Assembly (NCBI GenBank): GCA_007126835.1
Contig: SLAO01000152.1
Span: 1 to 27,681, forward strand
From: Nitriliruptorales bacterium
GTDB taxonomy: Bacteria > Actinomycetota > Nitriliruptoria > Euzebyales > Egibacteraceae
Reading direction: 5' to 3'
DNA: 27,681 nt
A program made the translations under genes and the position numbers. Below, piece after piece: positions 1-7,725 of the stretch (positions within the stretch are counted from its first letter, which is position 1; every line of letters starts with the position of its first letter). A model generated the notes under the pieces. It had not been told where the DNA came from and did no database searches. It saw only the letters and a list, made by a program, of their open reading frames with translations.

Positions 1-438
1 GCCGACACCCGCAGCGTTGTGCAGGGCTACCGCAAGGCGCCGCTTGGCGGGGGGCTGACCAACGCCACCCGCGTGCTTGCCGCCGCAGGCATCGACGGCC
101 GGCTCGACAAGGATGCGCAGGGCGCCGCCGACGACGTCGGAGAGCCCGCCCGGCACCTGCTCGGCCTCGTCGTTCGCGAAGCGACCACCAACGTGCTGCG
201 CCACAGCCACGCCGACCAGGCCCGGATTGTCCTCTCCGTCGAGGGCGACACGGCTCAACTGGAGGTGCGCAACAACGGAGCGACGGCCACCGGCGAGGCC
301 GCCAGCCGGGGCGGAACCGGCCTGGGCGCCCTCGCAGACCGGCTGCGCGCAGCCGGCGGCGCACTCGAATGGGAACACGAAGACGACTGGTTCACCGTGA
401 CCGCCCGCATCCCGGCAGTGCAGGGGCAGAGCTCATGA
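1..438 (+). CDS. Sensor histidine kinase, C-terminal part (5' truncated by window edge)
   Basis: The open frame runs from base 1, so the gene begins outside the window; about 145 C-terminal residues are visible. They form the end of the dimerisation region (RSVVQGYR, as found just after the phospho-accepting His in HisKA_3 kinases) followed by a GHKL ATPase domain: an N-box (REATTNVLRHS), the LEVRNNG segment and a G-box (GTGLGALADRL). This is the NarL/DesK type of two-component kinase, which phosphorylates a LuxR-type partner; that partner is the next gene, overlapping by 4 bases (ATGA). The sensing domain is missing, so the signal cannot be inferred from this gene. Family assignment is firm; the stimulus is unknown. 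Confidence 0.93.
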   Translation, partial: ADTRSVVQGYRKAPLGGGLTNATRVLAAAGIDGRLDKDAQGAADDVGEPARHLLGLVVREATTNVLRHSHADQARIVLSVEGDTAQLEVRNNGATATGEAASRGGTGLGALADRLRAAGGALEWEHEDDWFTVTARIPAVQGQSS

Positions 439-1037
439 TCCGGCTGCTGCTGGCCGACGACGAAGACCTCATCCGCGGCGCGCTCGCCTCCCTGCTCGAC
501 CTCGAAGACGACATGACCGTCGTCGCCCAAGCAGCCACTACCACCGACGCGGTCACCCGCGCCCGAGCGCACCGACCCGACATCGCCGTCGTCGACCTCG
601 AGATGCCCCCCGCCGACGGGCTGGTCGCCGCCGAGCAGATCCGCGCCGAGCAACCGATCCACATCGTGCTCGTCACCCGCCACGCGCGCCCCGGCGTGCT
701 GCGCCGCGCGCTGACCGCCGGGGTCAGCGGGTTCGTGCCCAAGACCACCCCAGCCACCCGACTCGCCGAGATCCTCCGCAACGTCGCCGCCGGTCAACGC
801 TACGTCGACCCCGACATCGCCGCGTCCGCCCTGACCGAAGCCGACTGCCCCCTGACCGCCCGCGAGCTCGACGTCCTGCGCGCCGCACGCACCGGTGAGT
901 CCATCCAGGCCATCGCCGAACACGTCCACCTCGCCCCCGGCACCGTGCGCAACTACCTGTCCTCGGCGATGACCAAACTCGGCGTCTCCACCCGCCACGC
1001 CGCCACCCACCGCGCCTGGGAAGAAGGCTGGATCTGA
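435..1037 (+). CDS. NarL/DesR-type response regulator
   Basis: The protein has 200 residues. An N-terminal receiver domain shows the acidic pair D8/D9, phospho-acceptor D54 in VVDLEMP and conserved K103 in FVPK. A C-terminal LuxR helix-turn-helix lies at about residues 139-195 (LTARELDVL, then GTVRNYLSSAMTKLGV). The ATG at 435 overlaps the kinase stop and is preferred over an upstream in-frame start at 369 because MIRLLLADDE is the usual beginning of the receiver domain. Translational coupling with the kinase indicates a cognate pair. The closest familiar family is DesR, which controls membrane-lipid desaturation, but no desaturase lies in this window, so the regulon is open. Confidence 0.95.
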   Translation: MIRLLLADDEDLIRGALASLLDLEDDMTVVAQAATTTDAVTRARAHRPDIAVVDLEMPPADGLVAAEQIRAEQPIHIVLVTRHARPGVLRRALTAGVSGFVPKTTPATRLAEILRNVAAGQRYVDPDIAASALTEADCPLTARELDVLRAARTGESIQAIAEHVHLAPGTVRNYLSSAMTKLGVSTRHAATHRAWEEGWI

Positions 1038-1413
1038 CCACACCGGCGGCGGCGGCGCTGGCGAGCCTACGTCCCACGAGCAAGGGTGCTCAGAACGGAC
1101 TTTGACCATCGAAGGTTGGCCCGCGGCGGCCGGCCGGTCCCCGCCGCGTGCGGCATCCGGCGGTCGCACTCGATCGGCCACTCGGCCCGGGTTCCCCCAG
1201 CGGTGGGCTTCGCCGCCAGGATGGGGGTTCTCCCGCATGCCGCCTGCGGGAGCTCCCCGATGGCGGGGGACCGGCTGGCTCCCTACCGTCGAACTCGACC
1301 GTCGTCCGCGGCAGCGGATCACAGCGAGGATCGGCCACGTCATGGCCAGCAGCAGCGAGGCCACGGTGGAACGCGGTGCCGCGTGACGGCGCGGCTTGGG
1401 CAGGAGCGTTGAC
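1038..1413 (+). other. 376-bp intergenic stretch with strong hairpin
   Basis: I see no supportable gene here. The notable element is a perfect 8-bp inverted repeat, CTCCCGCA (1230-1237) and TGCGGGAG (1245-1252), with a 7-base loop, extended after a 2-base internal mismatch by a G-run (1223-1227) against CCCC (1255-1258). It could be a GC-rich terminator for the two-component operon or a structured leader of the next gene. It lacks a T-tract and lies about 190 bases after the response-regulator stop. Confidence 0.5.
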
Positions 1414-2064
1414 GTGGGCTCCCCGGACACGACGCCGCCGGGCCCGGCGCGCTTCCTCGCCAGTGCTGGGCCGGTCGCCGCATGCGTGTTGGTGATCGGA
1501 ACCGCGGCGGCGACGATGACCTGGCAGGGGTTCGACCACAGCGTCCAGCCGCTGAGCGACCTGGGCGGGACCGCGGCGCCAGCCCCGGTGATCCAGAACG
1601 TGACCTTCGTGGTGTTCGGCGCGGGCGTGGTGGCACTCGGCGTGGCGCTGTCGGCGCGCGTTGGACGCTCTGTGGCCGCGCTGGTCGTGGGGTGCGGCAC
1701 AGCCATGGCCGCGCTGAGCCTCCTGGCGTGTTCACCGGGCTGCGCTGCGGGGACGGCGACCGACCTCGCGCATGGGATCATCGCGGTCCTAGGCTTCGTC
1801 GCAGTCGCCGTGGCGATGCTGCTGATCGGGCGACGCGACCCGGTCGGCTCTCCCCGGTGGGGCCGGGCGTCGACAGTAGCCGGCGCGGTAACGCTCGCCT
1901 TGCTCGTTGCCTGGCTCGTCGCCGCTCAGGTTGACCCCGTCGGCTGGCGGGCGGGGCTCCTCCAGCGTTTCATGGTGGGCACCGTGCTGGTGTGGCTCGT
2001 AGTTGTGAGCCGGCACCTGCACCGACGGGCACCTGCGCCGGGTGTGGAACACCGGGGGCTCTAG
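1414..2064 (+). CDS. DUF998-like integral membrane protein
   Basis: The product is a 216-residue, strongly hydrophobic protein with about six predicted membrane helices. An early extracytoplasmic-type motif QPLSDLGG and a later DLAHGI helix resemble the DUF998 family, whose function is unknown. The start chosen is the GTG at 1414 because an AGGAG ribosome site (1402-1406) precedes it by 7 bases; the TTG at 1396 in the same frame has no such site. It stands alone between the two-component pair and the diiron-enzyme operon, all on the same strand. It might be a target of the response regulator, but nothing in the sequence shows this. Confidence 0.75.
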   Translation: MGSPDTTPPGPARFLASAGPVAACVLVIGTAAATMTWQGFDHSVQPLSDLGGTAAPAPVIQNVTFVVFGAGVVALGVALSARVGRSVAALVVGCGTAMAALSLLACSPGCAAGTATDLAHGIIAVLGFVAVAVAMLLIGRRDPVGSPRWGRASTVAGAVTLALLVAWLVAAQVDPVGWRAGLLQRFMVGTVLVWLVVVSRHLHRRAPAPGVEHRGL

Positions 2065-2079
2065 CGCCAAACGCGCCGC

Positions 2080-2163
2080 TGCCAGGGTGCCGCGCGGCCC
2101 GTCGGCCTGTGATCGTTCCCGGGCGGTGCCTGACCCTGGCACCCCTCCAAGACTGCCAGGCAC
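2080..2163. repeat. Inverted repeats upstream of the diiron-enzyme operon
   Basis: TGCCAGGGT (2080-2088) is repeated inverted as ACCCTGGCA (2133-2141). A smaller hairpin GGTGCC-N7-GGCACC sits at 2125-2143, and a third direct TGCCAGG lies at about 2154-2160. The elements fill the 136-bp gap between the DUF998 gene and the next operon. They may be a terminator for the former or operator sites for the latter; the sequence does not decide. Confidence 0.4.
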
Positions 2164-2200
2164 GGTGTGATGCTTGGCGGGCCGTCGGCTGGGGAACACG

Positions 2201-3277
2201 ATGCCAATGCTCACCACACCCTCCACGCAGCTTCCTGTCCAACCCCTCGACGCGGCTGTGGGCTCAGCCATCGCCGCGCCCGACCTCGCCTCGCACACCG
2301 CTCGCGAGCCTGCCTACGCCACCGTCCTGGTCGGCGAAGCCGCCAACGTGGCGGCGCGGGCGTTCGATGACGGTGACCCCGCCGCCCTCGACATCGCGCA
2401 TCGGGCCATGTACCAGCTCTACTCGCTGGCGATGTGGTCGCCGATCGACGCCCCGCGCCACAACGAGCACGACCTCACGCTCGCCAGCGTCCTGCAGGCG
2501 CTGGAGGCCGGCTTCGAGCGCTCCCTGGCCCGCATCGAGCTGCCCGAGGCGCCCCCCGTCGAGGCCGCCGAGTTCGCCGCATGGCTGGAGCGCCTCGTCC
2601 TCGACGAGCCGCCCCTGCCTGACAGCGGCTTCGGCGCCTACCTGCGCGAGACCATCACGCTGGACCAGATGCGCGACATCGTCGCGATGCGGTCGCTGTT
2701 CTTCCTCAAAGAGCCCGACCCTTGGGCGATGGTGATCCCGTCGCTGCGCGGGCCCGCGAAGGCTGGCCTCATCGACGTGCTTCTCGACGAATACGGCTGG
2801 GGCCGGTATGACCACATGCACTCGACGGTGTACGAGGTGCTGATGGAACGGCTCGGGCTCGACACCGGTTACGACGCCTACCTCGACCGGACCGTCCACC
2901 AGTTCCTCGCGGTTCTGAACTATCAGGGGCTGTTGGCGCGTCACCGGCGGCTGTGCCGGCGCATGTACGGCTACATCTACCTCGTCGAGGCGGAATCCCC
3001 GCAGGCCATGCAGTCCTACCTCGCAGCGTTCGACCGGCTCGGAGTCGCCGACCCGGACATCCGTCGCTTCTACGACCTCCACGTCACCGCTGACGAGGAC
3101 CACCAACGGGTCGCGCTCGAGGAGATGATCACCCCCGTCGTGCGCGACGAGCCCGAAGCACGGCACGAGATCGCCCGCGGTGTGCTCGGTGGCCAGCACC
3201 TCGAGGACGCGTTCGCCCGCCACCTCCTCGACCGGTTCCGGCTCGGGCGCTCGGCGCTGCGGACGGTGGCTGCCTGA
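2201..3277 (+). CDS. Iron-containing redox enzyme, haem-oxygenase-like diiron oxidase (HDO) family
   Basis: The 358-residue protein is all-helical in appearance. The C-terminal half carries the HDO metal pattern: E197 and H207 (DEYGWGRYDHMHS), an acidic helix with E263/E265, then H294-x3-D298-x2-H301 (HVTADEDH). Members of this fold use a di-iron centre and O2 for N-oxygenation, C-C cleavage or decarboxylation (SznF, UndA and CADD are known examples). The N-terminal 170 residues are extra and unassigned. I chose ATG 2201 because GGGGA ends 5 bases upstream; TTG 2174 and ATG 2207 are alternatives. It is first in a four-gene operon, and its stop overlaps the Rieske ATG by one base, so the ferredoxin is the obvious electron donor. 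The substrate is unknown. Confidence 0.85.
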   Translation: MPMLTTPSTQLPVQPLDAAVGSAIAAPDLASHTAREPAYATVLVGEAANVAARAFDDGDPAALDIAHRAMYQLYSLAMWSPIDAPRHNEHDLTLASVLQALEAGFERSLARIELPEAPPVEAAEFAAWLERLVLDEPPLPDSGFGAYLRETITLDQMRDIVAMRSLFFLKEPDPWAMVIPSLRGPAKAGLIDVLLDEYGWGRYDHMHSTVYEVLMERLGLDTGYDAYLDRTVHQFLAVLNYQGLLARHRRLCRRMYGYIYLVEAESPQAMQSYLAAFDRLGVADPDIRRFYDLHVTADEDHQRVALEEMITPVVRDEPEARHEIARGVLGGQHLEDAFARHLLDRFRLGRSALRTVAA

Positions 3278-3582
3278 TGGCGTTCCGCGCTGTTCTGGCG
3301 TCGGATTCCCTGCCTCCCGGCAAGCCCACCGTGGTGCAGGTCGGTGACGAGCAACTGTGTCTCGTGCGACTTCCCGATGAGGTCGTGGCCTTCGTCGATC
3401 GTTGCCCGCACCGGGGCGCGCCGCTGTCCGAGGGCACGCTGGACGGGACGGTGCTGACGTGCTTTCGCCACACGTGGCAGTTCGACGTCCGCACCGGGGT
3501 GCCCGTGCGGCTGCGCGCGCCCGACCGGCTGGACCTGCGGGCCACAAGGGAACGCGACGGCTGCATCGAGGTGGACGCGTGA
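3277..3582 (+). CDS. Rieske [2Fe-2S] ferredoxin
   Basis: A 101-residue single-domain protein with the full Rieske cluster motif: C43-P-H45 then, 16 residues later, C62-F-R-H65, with the family context CPHRGAPLSEG and CFRHTWQFD. There is no signal peptide or membrane helix, so it is a soluble cytoplasmic carrier of the kind that supplies electrons to oxygenases. It begins inside the stop codon of the diiron-enzyme gene (TGATG) and overlaps the following methyltransferase by 4 bases (GTGA), so the three are translationally coupled. The likely role, by inference, is to reduce the HDO di-iron centre. No dedicated ferredoxin reductase is encoded nearby. Confidence 0.95.
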   Translation: MAFRAVLASDSLPPGKPTVVQVGDEQLCLVRLPDEVVAFVDRCPHRGAPLSEGTLDGTVLTCFRHTWQFDVRTGVPVRLRAPDRLDLRATRERDGCIEVDA

Positions 3583-4262
3583 CACGGCAAGCTGCCCCGA
3601 TGCGTGTCCGCCGGCTGCCCGGCGTCTACCCACCCAGTGACGACAGCTACGCCCTGCTCGGTGCACTGCGTGAACGGGCGCGCGGAGCCGAGGTGCTGGA
3701 AGTGTGCGCCGGCACCGGGCTGCTCGCCCTGGCAGCAGCGCGCACCGCCGCGTCGGTCACCGCTGTGGACCGCGACCGCCGCGCCGTCGCCAGCATCCGC
3801 ATCAACGCGGCGCTCAGCGGCCGGCGGATCACCGTGCGACGCGGCGACCTGTTCGCCCCCGTCGCCGGCGCCAGCTTCGACCTCATCATCGCCAACCCCC
3901 CGTACATGCCAACGCCAGCCGTCAGGCCCGGGCCGCGATCAGTTGCCTGGGATGCGGGATGGGACGGGCGCGCGGTGCTCGACCGGATCAGCGCCGGTGT
4001 CGCGCGACACCTGCGGCCCGGCGGATGCCTGCTGTTGGTGCAATCCGCCTTCGCCGATGCCGACCGGACGGCCACCGCGCTGACGGAGTCCGGGCTCGAC
4101 GTCACAGCCGTCTTAGAGCGCCCCGTCCCACTGGGTCCCGTCAGCGATCACCGGATCGATCACCTGGTGGACCTCGGGGTCTGCGACCCGACAGCGCCGA
4201 TCGATCGGCTCGTCGTGCTCGAGGGGCGGCTGGCAGCCAGCGAGCGCGAGCGGGCGCGATGA
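3579..4262 (+). CDS. HemK2/PrmC-like SAM-dependent methyltransferase
   Basis: The protein has 227 residues. YPPSDDSYALL (17-27) is the N-terminal signature of HemK2/Mtq2-type enzymes, followed by SAM motif I (EVCAGTGLLAL, 41-51), an acidic D64 end of motif II, and the catalytic NPPY (106-109), which in this superfamily positions an amide or amine nitrogen for methylation. Known relatives methylate glutamine in release factors, but this copy sits in an oxidoreductase operon and so probably has a dedicated substrate. The GTG at 3579 overlaps the Rieske stop; ATG 3600 is an alternative. Its end overlaps the next gene as ATGA. Fold certain; substrate unknown. Confidence 0.88.
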   Translation: MTRQAAPMRVRRLPGVYPPSDDSYALLGALRERARGAEVLEVCAGTGLLALAAARTAASVTAVDRDRRAVASIRINAALSGRRITVRRGDLFAPVAGASFDLIIANPPYMPTPAVRPGPRSVAWDAGWDGRAVLDRISAGVARHLRPGGCLLLVQSAFADADRTATALTESGLDVTAVLERPVPLGPVSDHRIDHLVDLGVCDPTAPIDRLVVLEGRLAASERERAR

Positions 4263-5143
4263 GCAGCCTCGTCGATCCGCGCCGCAACGGCCCCTCGGCC
4301 GACCCCGCCGCCGCGGCGGTTCGCCTGAAGGCCAGCTTCGATGACGTCTACCGGCATCCCGATCCGCGGCCCTACTTCCGCGTCCTCGGCGACCTCGGCT
4401 ACGTAGAGGCCGCGCACATGCACCGCGTGGTCGACGCGCTGCTCGGGCACTTCGCGAGCCCGGCGACCGTGCTTGACCTGTGCTGCTCGTACGGCGTGCT
4501 CGGGGTGCTGCTGCGCACCGACCTCACGTACGGGGACCTGGCGGCCCGCTACCGCGCCCCGGCCGTCGCCACCTGGTCGACGCAACGCCTGGTCGACGAG
4601 GACCGGGACTACCTGGCGCGCCATCGGCGGGCAGGTTCGCCGGTGGTGCACGGCGTCGACGTCTCCGAACCTGCCGTCGCCTACGCCAGGCAGACGACAG
4701 CGATCGCCGACGGCTATGCCGACGATCTCGAGGCGCGCGCACCGTCGGCGATGCTGCGACGCGTGCTGTCATCGGTGGACGTCGTGACGGTCGCCGGGGG
4801 CATCGGCTACGTCACCGAACGCACGTTCGACCGACTCCTGTCCTCTGCCGGTAGCACGCCGCCATGGATCCTGGCGCTCGTCGTGCGAACCTACCCGTAC
4901 GATCGCATCGCCTCGTGCCTGGCAGACCACGGGCTGGCGACCGAACGGTTGACGCGCCGGACCTTTGCCCGGCGGCGCTTCGTTGACGCCGCCGAGCAGC
5001 GCGCCGTGCTGTCCCACCTCGAAGCGCTTGGCATCGACCCCGCCGGCCGTGAAGCCGACGGGTGGTACCACGCCGACCTGTACGTCTCTCGCCCGGTCAG
5101 CGACGCGCGATGTCCGATCGACAGCCTGCTCGCCGGCCTGTAG
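4259..5143 (+). CDS. Class I SAM-dependent methyltransferase, atypical motif I
   Basis: A 294-residue protein with a Rossmann-type methyltransferase core. Motif I reads VLDLCCSYGVLG (71-82), where the usual GxGxG is replaced by CCSYG; the motif II region is HGVDVSEPAVAYA. Between them lies an inserted loop of about 60 residues. A C-terminal segment ending in WYHADLYVSRP completes the domain. It is the fourth gene of the diiron-oxidase operon, coupled to the previous gene by an ATGA overlap. I infer that it methylates the product or intermediate of the upstream enzymes. The unusual glycine-poor loop could mean altered or weak SAM binding; a non-methylating SAM-fold role cannot be excluded. Confidence 0.78.
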   Translation: MSSLVDPRRNGPSADPAAAAVRLKASFDDVYRHPDPRPYFRVLGDLGYVEAAHMHRVVDALLGHFASPATVLDLCCSYGVLGVLLRTDLTYGDLAARYRAPAVATWSTQRLVDEDRDYLARHRRAGSPVVHGVDVSEPAVAYARQTTAIADGYADDLEARAPSAMLRRVLSSVDVVTVAGGIGYVTERTFDRLLSSAGSTPPWILALVVRTYPYDRIASCLADHGLATERLTRRTFARRRFVDAAEQRAVLSHLEALGIDPAGREADGWYHADLYVSRPVSDARCPIDSLLAGL

Positions 5144-5292
5144 CCACCGTGATCGTCGACGACACCGTCGGGGGCCTGTACTTGACGGATCTACCATGGG
5201 TCGCTGCTGACGATCGCCGCTGGGGGCGCGCGCCGCTCGATGTCTTGGAGCCACGGACTGGCCGGCGGCTCATGACCGGGTGCGGTAGATAG
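5110..5292 (+). CDS. Possible small hypothetical protein
   Basis: A 60-codon frame (ATG 5110; GTG 5149 gives 47 residues) runs from the last 34 bases of the methyltransferase gene into the intergenic gap. The predicted product is unremarkable (VIVDDTVGGLYLTDLPWVAADD, then an Arg-rich tail) with no recognisable domain. No convincing ribosome site precedes either start. It would be a fifth member of the operon if real. Listed at low confidence because the composition after the overlap is still protein-like. Confidence 0.22.
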   Translation: MSDRQPARRPVATVIVDDTVGGLYLTDLPWVAADDRRWGRAPLDVLEPRTGRRLMTGCGR

Positions 5293-5341
5293 GGACGAGT
5301 GGGCTCCTGGTGCGTCGTGCCGGATGCCGTGAAAGGGTGTC

Positions 5342-6532
5342 ATGAGTATCAGCCAGGCCTCGCGTGTGGGGGGCGCGGGTCTGCTCGCGCTGGTGGCGAC
5401 GTATGGCATCGGCCGGCAGGCGTACGGGTTGTTCGTGCCGACCTTCCGCGACGAGTTCGGCCTGTCCTTGGACGTGCTGGGCTTCTACGCCAGTGCAGCA
5501 CAGGCCGGCTACCTGGTGGCCACCGTGATCACCGGGGTCGCCACGGCCCGGTTCGGGCCGCGCGTGCCAGTGGTGTTCGGGTGTGTGCTGCTGGCGGTCG
5601 GCGCGGCCATAACGGCGTCTGCGCCCGGCCCGATCCTGCTGGCCGTGGGAATCACTGCGGCGGGCACAAGCGCCGGCGGGGCGTGGGCGCCGTTCTCGGA
5701 TGCGGTCGACGTCCAAGTCCCATCGTCTGGGAGCCGGCGCGCCCTGGCGCTGGTCAACGCCGGCTCTCCGGTCGGCCTGATGGTCGCCAGCGTGTTCGTG
5801 CTGGTGGCTGGTGACCGATGGCGGGCCGTGTGGTTGGGGTTCGCGGCGGTCGGCCTGGTCGCGGCCGCGGCGGCATGGAGGGTCCTGGCGCCAGCCGGGG
5901 CGGGTCCGATCCTCGACCGTGAACGGCTCCGGCTGGGATGGTTCTTCAATGCCCGGTCGGTGCGGCTGTTGGTCGTCGCTTTGGGGGTATCGGTCACGTC
6001 TGGCGCCTACTTTGCGTACGCGCCCGACACAGCACAAGACGCTGGCCTGGCAAGCTGGATCGGTCCGGCGATGTGGGCGGCGCTGGGGATCGCCGGCGCC
6101 GCGGTAGGGGTGTTCGGGGGTGGGATCGCCAACCGGTTTGGCCTGCGCGGACCGCTGGCGGCGATGCTCGTCCTGGTCGGCGGATCGATGCTGGTGCTGC
6201 TGGTCGCGCCCGGGTCCATGGTCGCGGCCCTCGGGTCGGCTGCCCTGTTCGGGGTGGGCTTCACCACCGGGTTCGCTCTGGTGGTGATGTGGAGCCAGCA
6301 GGTCTTCTTCGATCGCCCCACCACCGGGTTCACGCTGGCCATCGTGTTCATCGCGGCCGGGTTCATCGTCGGGCCGAGTCTGTTCGGCGTGCTGGCCACC
6401 CACGTCGATCGCTCTGTGGCACTGCTCGCCGCGGCCGCCCCTGCCCTGCTGGTCGCGCTGGTGCCCCCGTCGCGCGACGACCGCCTCGATCCGCACGACC
6501 TCGATAGGCGCGGCGACGCAGCGTCGGCGTGA
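5342..6532 (+). CDS. MFS transporter
   Basis: The 396-residue protein has about 12 hydrophobic helices in two halves, with the loop between helices 2 and 3 reading GVATARFGPR (the degenerate family signature G-x3-D/A-R-x-G-x-R) and a matching second-half loop GGIANRFGLRGP. The ATG at 5342 follows an AAAGG stretch at a reasonable distance. It is a major-facilitator permease of the inner membrane, probably an exporter of a small molecule, but the substrate cannot be read. It lies 198 bp after the diiron/methyltransferase operon on the same strand, so export of that pathway's product is conceivable yet unproven. The TetR gene downstream could also be its regulator. Confidence 0.88.
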   Translation: MSISQASRVGGAGLLALVATYGIGRQAYGLFVPTFRDEFGLSLDVLGFYASAAQAGYLVATVITGVATARFGPRVPVVFGCVLLAVGAAITASAPGPILLAVGITAAGTSAGGAWAPFSDAVDVQVPSSGSRRALALVNAGSPVGLMVASVFVLVAGDRWRAVWLGFAAVGLVAAAAAWRVLAPAGAGPILDRERLRLGWFFNARSVRLLVVALGVSVTSGAYFAYAPDTAQDAGLASWIGPAMWAALGIAGAAVGVFGGGIANRFGLRGPLAAMLVLVGGSMLVLLVAPGSMVAALGSAALFGVGFTTGFALVVMWSQQVFFDRPTTGFTLAIVFIAAGFIVGPSLFGVLATHVDRSVALLAAAAPALLVALVPPSRDDRLDPHDLDRRGDAASA

Positions 6533-6943
6533 GTCGTCGGCTCAGCCGAGGGTCGTCGTGCTCGCACCGCGGCGCTCGGTCGTACCCGATCGACGTCGCG
6601 GTCCTTTCTTGGGCTTTCCTAGTCGCTGACGTCGCGTCTCGCTGAGCTCCGTGGGCGGGCCCAAGCAGGCCTCGGATGCGCGGCTTCGTCAGGCGATCCG
6701 AGCACATCCGTGCGCGGACATGCGGAGAGGTCAGCTCACCGTGACTGGGTCCCTGACCGTGGATGCGGCCGACGATCTCGGTGCCGTCGGTGGAGCGGGC
6801 ACGGTGGATCCGTTCGATTCGCAGCGGGAGCACCTCCTCGGTGGGGCTACGCCCACACCGCATAGAGAGAACAGGTGTGTAATCTAAGTTGGCATGGATG
6901 TGCTAACTTGTCAGACAGTCTCACGGGTAGGACGGGCCACGCG
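6533..6943. other. 411-bp intergenic stretch
   Basis: No gene is supported on either strand. Short frames on both strands have poor codon patterns and no ribosome sites. The right end contains the operator-like repeat described separately, and GTGGG/CCCAC at 6841-6856 could form a weak 5-bp hairpin. The rest may be decayed sequence; I recognise nothing in it. Confidence 0.4.
6886..6909. promoter_or_regulatory. Putative TetR operator overlapping the tetR promoter
   Basis: AAGTTGGCA (6886-6894) and TGCTAACTT (6901-6909) form an inverted repeat with one mismatch and a 6-base centre. A TAATCT -10-like hexamer (6880-6885) abuts it, about 60 bases before the TetR start. The position suggests autorepression. 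A second short palindrome, TGTCAGACA, follows at about 6910-6918. Confidence 0.5.
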
Positions 6944-7585
6944 ATGGACGCACCACGGGACGAGACACGGCGCCGCTCCGACGGTGAGCAGACCCATGCG
7001 GCCATCCTCGAAGCCGCCATGCGGCTGGCCTCGATCGAGGGGCTGTCGAGCCTGACCATCGGTCGACTGGCTCGCGAGATCGGGGTGAGCCGGAGCGGAG
7101 TGTTCGCTCACTTCCGCTCCAAGCAGCGCCTGCAGCAAGAGACCATCGCCGCCGCCCGCGAAGTCTTCGAGCGCGAGGTCGTCACCCCAGGGCTCGACGC
7201 TCCCGAGGGGCTGGCTCAGCTGGAGGGGTTCTGCGAGGCCTACCTGTCCTACGTCGAGCGGGAGGTGTTCCCTGGCGGCTGCTTCTTCGCGCAACTCCTG
7301 GCCGAGTTCGACGCACCTGACGGGGAGATCCACGACGAGGTCGTCACCTTCCAGCAAGGCGGAGCGGCGCTGCTCGAGGGCCTGATCGCCACCGCCCAAC
7401 AACACGGCGAGCTCGACCCCAACGTCGAGCCCGGCCAGCTCGCGTTCGAGCTCTACGCCGCCCTCGAGCTGGCCAACTACTTCTCGACCCTGCACCGAGA
7501 CCCCGGCATCGTCGACCGAGGCCGCAAGGCCGTGCGAGCCGCCATCGCCAACGCCGGCGTCCGTGATGCGGCCGGCTCGTCGTGA
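6944..7585 (+). CDS. TetR/AcrR family regulator
   Basis: A 213-residue repressor. The N-terminal DNA-binding domain has the family helix-turn-helix (LTIGRLAREIGVSRSGVFAHF, about residues 39-59). The C-terminal ligand domain contains PGGCFFAQLLAEFDAP, a segment seen in a TetR subgroup with this GGCF turn. ATG 6944 is preferred over the longer frame starting at 6875, because the longer form would start upstream of the operator-like repeat. Its natural target is probably its own promoter; the MFS gene upstream is on the same strand, and the next genes are convergent. Ligand unknown. Confidence 0.92.
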   Translation: MDAPRDETRRRSDGEQTHAAILEAAMRLASIEGLSSLTIGRLAREIGVSRSGVFAHFRSKQRLQQETIAAAREVFEREVVTPGLDAPEGLAQLEGFCEAYLSYVEREVFPGGCFFAQLLAEFDAPDGEIHDEVVTFQQGGAALLEGLIATAQQHGELDPNVEPGQLAFELYAALELANYFSTLHRDPGIVDRGRKAVRAAIANAGVRDAAGSS

Positions 7586-7725
7586 CCATTCGACGGCACA
7601 CGTGGGAGCCGGTGACCGCGTCGGAGGACGCCGGCGTCAGCTGCCGCCAGCGGGGCACTGGGCGGTCGCGTAAGTGACGGCGGTGCATCAGACGGCGCGA
7701 GAGGCTGGGGAGGTACGTCCGGGGG

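Noticed and set aside
255..1781. 508-codon minus-strand frame
   Set aside because: It runs antisense to the kinase, response regulator and DUF998-like genes and shows only low-complexity shadow composition.
6363..6863. Minus-strand 166-codon frame over the MFS end and following gap
   Set aside because: It overlaps the confident MFS gene, has an Arg-rich shadow-like composition, no ribosome site and no recognisable domain.
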